Source: Channallabes apus (lineage: Eukaryota; Chordata; Actinopteri; Siluriformes; Clariidae). Taken from it: 64,000 bases of DNA. The position numbers and the translations under genes were made by a program. Below the pieces are notes generated by a model that saw nothing but the letters and a program-made list of their open reading frames with translations, did not search any database and was not told the DNA's origin. Location: the NCBI GenBank assembly GCA_030522415.1, contig CM060127.1:3789707-3853706 (forward strand), read 5' to 3'. Below, piece after piece: positions 60,401-64,000 of the stretch (its first letter is position 1; each line of letters opens with the position of its first letter).

Positions 60401-61404
60401 TTACTGAGGTGAGTTAGATACACTGTACAGGAGCTAAACATTCATAACCATATCCATATTTTCCCCCCACTTTGACCTGCCCTGGTCCTCAGTGTTTTCT
60501 TTTGAAAAGGTAGACGACTTTATTAACCTCAAAGGGGAATTATATTGCTATAAATCATGCAAAAAAGATACAAACAAGTTGGGCAAGAATATTTTAAGAG
60601 AATTCCTAAAAATGCATTACTTAAAATAAAAATGTTTAAACGTACTTTATATCGATATTTATTAATACTGTGATACACTGCACATCAGTCTGTCAGTGCA
60701 GTCTGGTGAAGAATCTAAAAACTGTACATTAGTGTACTTTCATGAGCTACGTGGAATGATTTACTGATAAGATGAATGTACTTGATCATATTAGTGCAGT
60801 CAGGTGAATAATGTAAATAGACTTTACACTAAGGTGCACTCATGAGATATTAATATGTTTAACATGATGGCTTGTAAGTATAAAATGGATGTTCAGGATC
60901 ATGTGCATAATTATTTGTCAGAGAAGGAGATTTTAGTTATTCTAGAGTGTAATTGCAGTTGGCATGAAATACTTCCTGGAGTGTTCTTCATCATTATAGA
61001 CCTGAAAATTTCACTTCTTGGAAATGCTCTGCTGTTTGAGCAGTAGGTTTGGGAGGGGATGTGATGTGATGTATTCTCCATAATGTTTAATAGTTTATGC
61101 AGCATACCCTCCTCCACAAAAAAACTTGTTTTGCACCCTGTTTGTACTAATTATTACAGTAAAAATTACAAACCCCTTTAATTAACAAATTTTAGACAAT
61201 TAACAAAGTCAAATAGCTACAATATCATTTTGATATCCAGAATAAACATTCTAGGGATTTTGTGTATTTGGTGTGTGTATAAGACGTAAATACATAATTG
61301 TCTATGTTAAACTGTAAACTGTGGCACAGACCAGGGAAAGAGATTTGTTATCATTCACACTTGTTTGTTCACAACCAATAATTTTTCTTTACTAATAGTG
61401 AAAT
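57449..61404. other. Intergenic, no firm gene
   Basis: Mostly AT-rich. A distinct block at about 58777-59600 (A/C-rich on +) could be a solo LTR or other repeat, but I found no clean ends. At 60195-60281 is an exact copy of an NLR-like exon end (see 62211-62297). Confidence 0.45.
60195..60281 (+). repeat. 87-bp copy of NLR-like exon 3 end and donor
   Basis: This is identical to 62211-62297. It includes the last coding bases (AAGGAGAAGAGAGAATTCAC), the donor GGGTAAAAAC and the start of the intron. The upstream part of the exon is missing, so it is a stranded exon fragment. Confidence 0.85.
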
Positions 61405-61688
61405 ATGAATGATTCTAATCGTGATCAACCTGATGGATCAAAACAATTCAGTAAGAGGTAAGCAGTTATTTTATTTAAGGTATAGATACTTATTGAGAAG
61501 TCTGCAAGTCTTTATGTGAATAATAGAGCAGAGGACCCAGATACCAGTCAACATAATGGGCCTTTAAATGGACAAAAATTAAAGTTAATATTTTTTTAGA
61601 GTATTATGTATTCTATTGATTACCACCAATGGCCAGGGCTAAACATGCATAAATGCATGTATATTATTGAGATTATTTTATTATAGTT

Positions 61689-61758
<70 letters not shown>

Positions 61759-62073
61759 CAGTGAAACCCAGATAAAGAGATCAGACTCACCAGGACCCAG
61801 CTATATGTCCAGAAAGAGTCATGGGTCTATGGGGTTACCACTAAGGTTCAAAGAGAATAAAGAAGTAACAGGATTCAGGTAACAATTATGTACAGTTAAT
61901 ACTTACAATTACTTTCACAAACAATTCAACTTTTTACTTTATTACTATTATTGCTTCAAGGCACAGTATGTGTGTAATTGTAATGACTGATTTTGACTGA
62001 AGTACAGCTTCAGTATTATTATGTTTCTGTGCAGTAAAACTCAGATTAAGTTGAAGTATGACTATTTCATTAT

Positions 62074-62113
<40 letters not shown>

Positions 62114-62242
62114 CATGCTCAGTGAAACCCAGATAAAGAGATCAGACTCACCACTACCCAGCTTTGTGTCCATAAAGAGTCATGGGTCTATGGGTTTACC
62201 ACTAAGGTTTAAGGAGAAGAGAGAATTCACACCAGGAGAAGG
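61405..62242 (+). CDS. NLR-like N-terminal exons (fish-specific NLR family), partial
   Basis: Three exons joined by phase-2 introns. Exon 1 (61405-61457) starts MNDSNRDQPDGSKQF. Exons 2 (61762-61878, 39 codons) and 3 (62123-62242, 40 codons) are repeats of one unit, both with SETQIKRSDSP, SHGSMGLPLRFKE. Such short repeated exons with RSDSPxPS and KSxxSM precede the FISNA-NACHT exon in many fish NLRC3-like immune sensors. No NACHT or LRR exon follows in the window; a Tc1 relic begins 350 bp downstream. The gene is either cut off by the window or broken. Each repeat exon acceptor directly follows a TG microsatellite. No stop codon is present in the exons shown. Assignment rests on the motif only. 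Confidence 0.6.
61689..61757. repeat. TG microsatellite before NLR-like exon 2
   Basis: About 33 TG units, ending at the acceptor TTCAG of the exon at 61762. Confidence 0.95.
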
Positions 62243-62589
62243 GTAAAAACATTTGCATTTAATTTGAATAGCTAACATGTCTTTGTTAACTATTTTATTT
62301 TGAAAATAAATGTCCATTATATTTATATACAGTAGATATTGTGGTACGAAAGGGTTGTTCGATTATTTATATTTACACTAATGATGGAACACCTGTACAA
62401 CTGCACATTTTTAAAATCATATGGCAGCAGCACAATATAAATCATACAGATAGGGAACAAGAGATTTAGTTTATCTTTAAATTTCAAAATCAGAATAGAA
62501 AATTATGAACCATGGCATGATAGATGGTGCCTTAAGTGCTGGTTTGACTGCTGATACACTTTACTTATTGCCAAAAATATCATTGAATT

Positions 62590-64000
62590 CAGGTGTTTCA
62601 GGACTGTGAACTGTCGCTGCTAAACATTCCACAGTCAACTGTTAGTGGTATTGTAACAAAGGGGAAGTGATTTGAACGACAGCAATTCAGCCACAAAGTG
62701 GTAGGCTACGTTAAATCACAGAGCGGGGTCAAACTTCATGTCAAACCGGGACTCATCATGAAATTTCTGGGGAACAAAAGCATAAAAGTGATTCACATTT
62801 AGCGAAGACGTCCAGCACAGTACGGTACGGTGACGAGACTCTTAGACGAGACTCTTAACTCTTACAACATGTGAGCGGTGCAAATGATTTAAAGAAAGCC
62901 GCACATCCGTGAATGACTGGCCACTGCAGTACTTTCCGTGAACATTAAGCAAGTGGAACGCCTGATCCTTGAAAATCGACAGATAACATGTCACCAACTT
63001 GCTAAAGATACACATCTGTCTGCGGGAACTGTACACACAATCATTCACAAACACCACTTGCATGTTACAAGCCACATTCCTGTACAGTCCTGACCTCGCT
63101 ATAAGAAATTCCCACATGTCTGCGCCGTTAAAGGAGTTCCTGGGCGACCGGCATTTCTGTCATGAAGCAGGCAGGATGATCATTTCTCCAGCGTACTGAG
63201 GAAACCTTATACCCGATGGTATCCAAATGCTGTAAGTACAGCATTTGGATAGTACAATAAGTAATCGTGTAAGTAAAGGTTTAAAGGGGCTGTAATATTT
63301 AGCTATTAGTTAGCGTTCTAATACAATGCAATATTAAACAGATTTTATCATCTTACTTTGTAATCTCATAATTTTAAACAAAGCAAAAACATTCTGAGAA
63401 AATAAAATAACATACAGTACCCATACTGTACCTGCAAATACAACAATATTCATTTATTAATGAAGAAATACCTAGGTAAATTTATTGGGGGAGGGGTCGT
63501 GATTGGCTTCCTTCCAAGATGTATTCATTTTGGACAAAAAAAATTAACAAAAATAAAATCTGATTGCTAGCCCTTCAGATTAGCTCAAAACTTTGGATAG
63601 AGAGATTTTTGGAATGGTTTTCCATGACCAAGCAGCTTCATCCAAGCCTTGTGTCACCAAGTGCAATGCCACGCATCAGATGCAGTGGTGTAAAGCACGC
63701 TGCCCCTGTACTCTACAGTGGAGACATGTTCTCTGGAGTGATGAATCATGTTTCTATGTCTGGCAATCTGATAGACGAGTCTGGGTTTAGTGGTTGCCAA
63801 GAGAATGGTACTTATCTGACTGCATTGCGTCAAATGTAAAGTTCGGTGGAGGGGGTGATTATAATATTGTGTAAGTTTTCAGGAGTTGAGCTCGGGCCCC
63901 TTAGTTCCAGTGAAAGGAACTCTTAATTCTTCAGCATATCAATACATTTTGGACAATTTCATGCTCCCTACTTTGTGAGAACAGTTTGAGGATGGCCCCT
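62590..64000 (+). mobile_element. Tc1 relic, truncated by window end
   Basis: The DNA matches the well-known fish Tc1 transposase coding region, in two parts. The first (about 62590-63130) holds the N-terminal DNA-binding region (CAACTGTTAGTGGTATTGTA, CACAAAGTGGTAGGC). The second (about 63585-64000) holds the DDE part (CATGTTCTCTGGAGTGATGA, WSDES equivalent) and runs out of the window. About 450 bp of unrelated sequence separates them. Many stops and shifts make it dead. Confidence 0.8.

Noticed and set aside
63120..63560. Possible gene between the two Tc1 parts
   Set aside because: No open frame or motif; probably an insertion or unrelated spacer in the relic.

Overview
The window is vertebrate nuclear DNA, almost certainly from a teleost fish. 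It has spliced genes with GT-AG introns, no operons, and fish transposon families: Tc1, hAT, piggyBac-type, L2 and Rex1-type LINEs, a chromodomain Ty3/gypsy element, a Ty1/copia element, tRNA-derived SINEs and many CA/TG, AAT and AG microsatellites. The species cannot be fixed from sequence alone.

The core of the window is a type I interferon (IFN) cluster. Three complete five-exon genes can be read codon by codon, all with phase-0 introns: a group I (few-cysteine) gene on + at 3077-5001 (198 aa), a group II (four-cysteine) gene on - at 11917-13189 (190 aa), and a second group II gene on - at 30999-32787 (188 aa). Two broken group II copies lie between them on + (15854-16558 and 19947-20482); the second is interrupted by LINE and hAT sequence. 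All three intact genes carry ATTTA arrays 70-150 nt after the stop codon, and IRF/ISRE-like motifs lie upstream of their starts. The third also appears to have a non-coding first exon.

The second host gene is RDM1 (RAD52 motif-containing protein 1) on -, seven exons over 39338-54033, 278 aa, with a CRE palindrome near its start. Its 8.7-kb intron 4 holds a complete chromodomain gypsy element (41325-46474) with apparently identical 384-bp LTRs and a CTTTC target duplication, a Tc1 transposon with long inverted repeats, and an older inverted-repeat relic. The gypsy element has an 11-nt primer site just inside its 5' LTR that is complementary to the predicted 5' end of its own transcript, as in self-priming Tf1/sushi elements.

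At the right end (61405-62242) are three small exons resembling the N-terminal repeat exons of fish NLR immune genes, with an 87-bp exact duplicate of one exon-intron boundary 2 kb away, followed by a Tc1 relic that runs off the window.

The rest is mobile DNA: a decayed copia element (6906-11067) with a half-tRNA-iMet primer site, a nested L2/Rex1/SINE block (21841-26550), a Tc1 relic and an adjoining 5'-truncated Rex1 LINE (27255-30110), two hAT deletion derivatives with perfect 8-bp duplications, and a TTAA-flanked piggyBac-like MITE.
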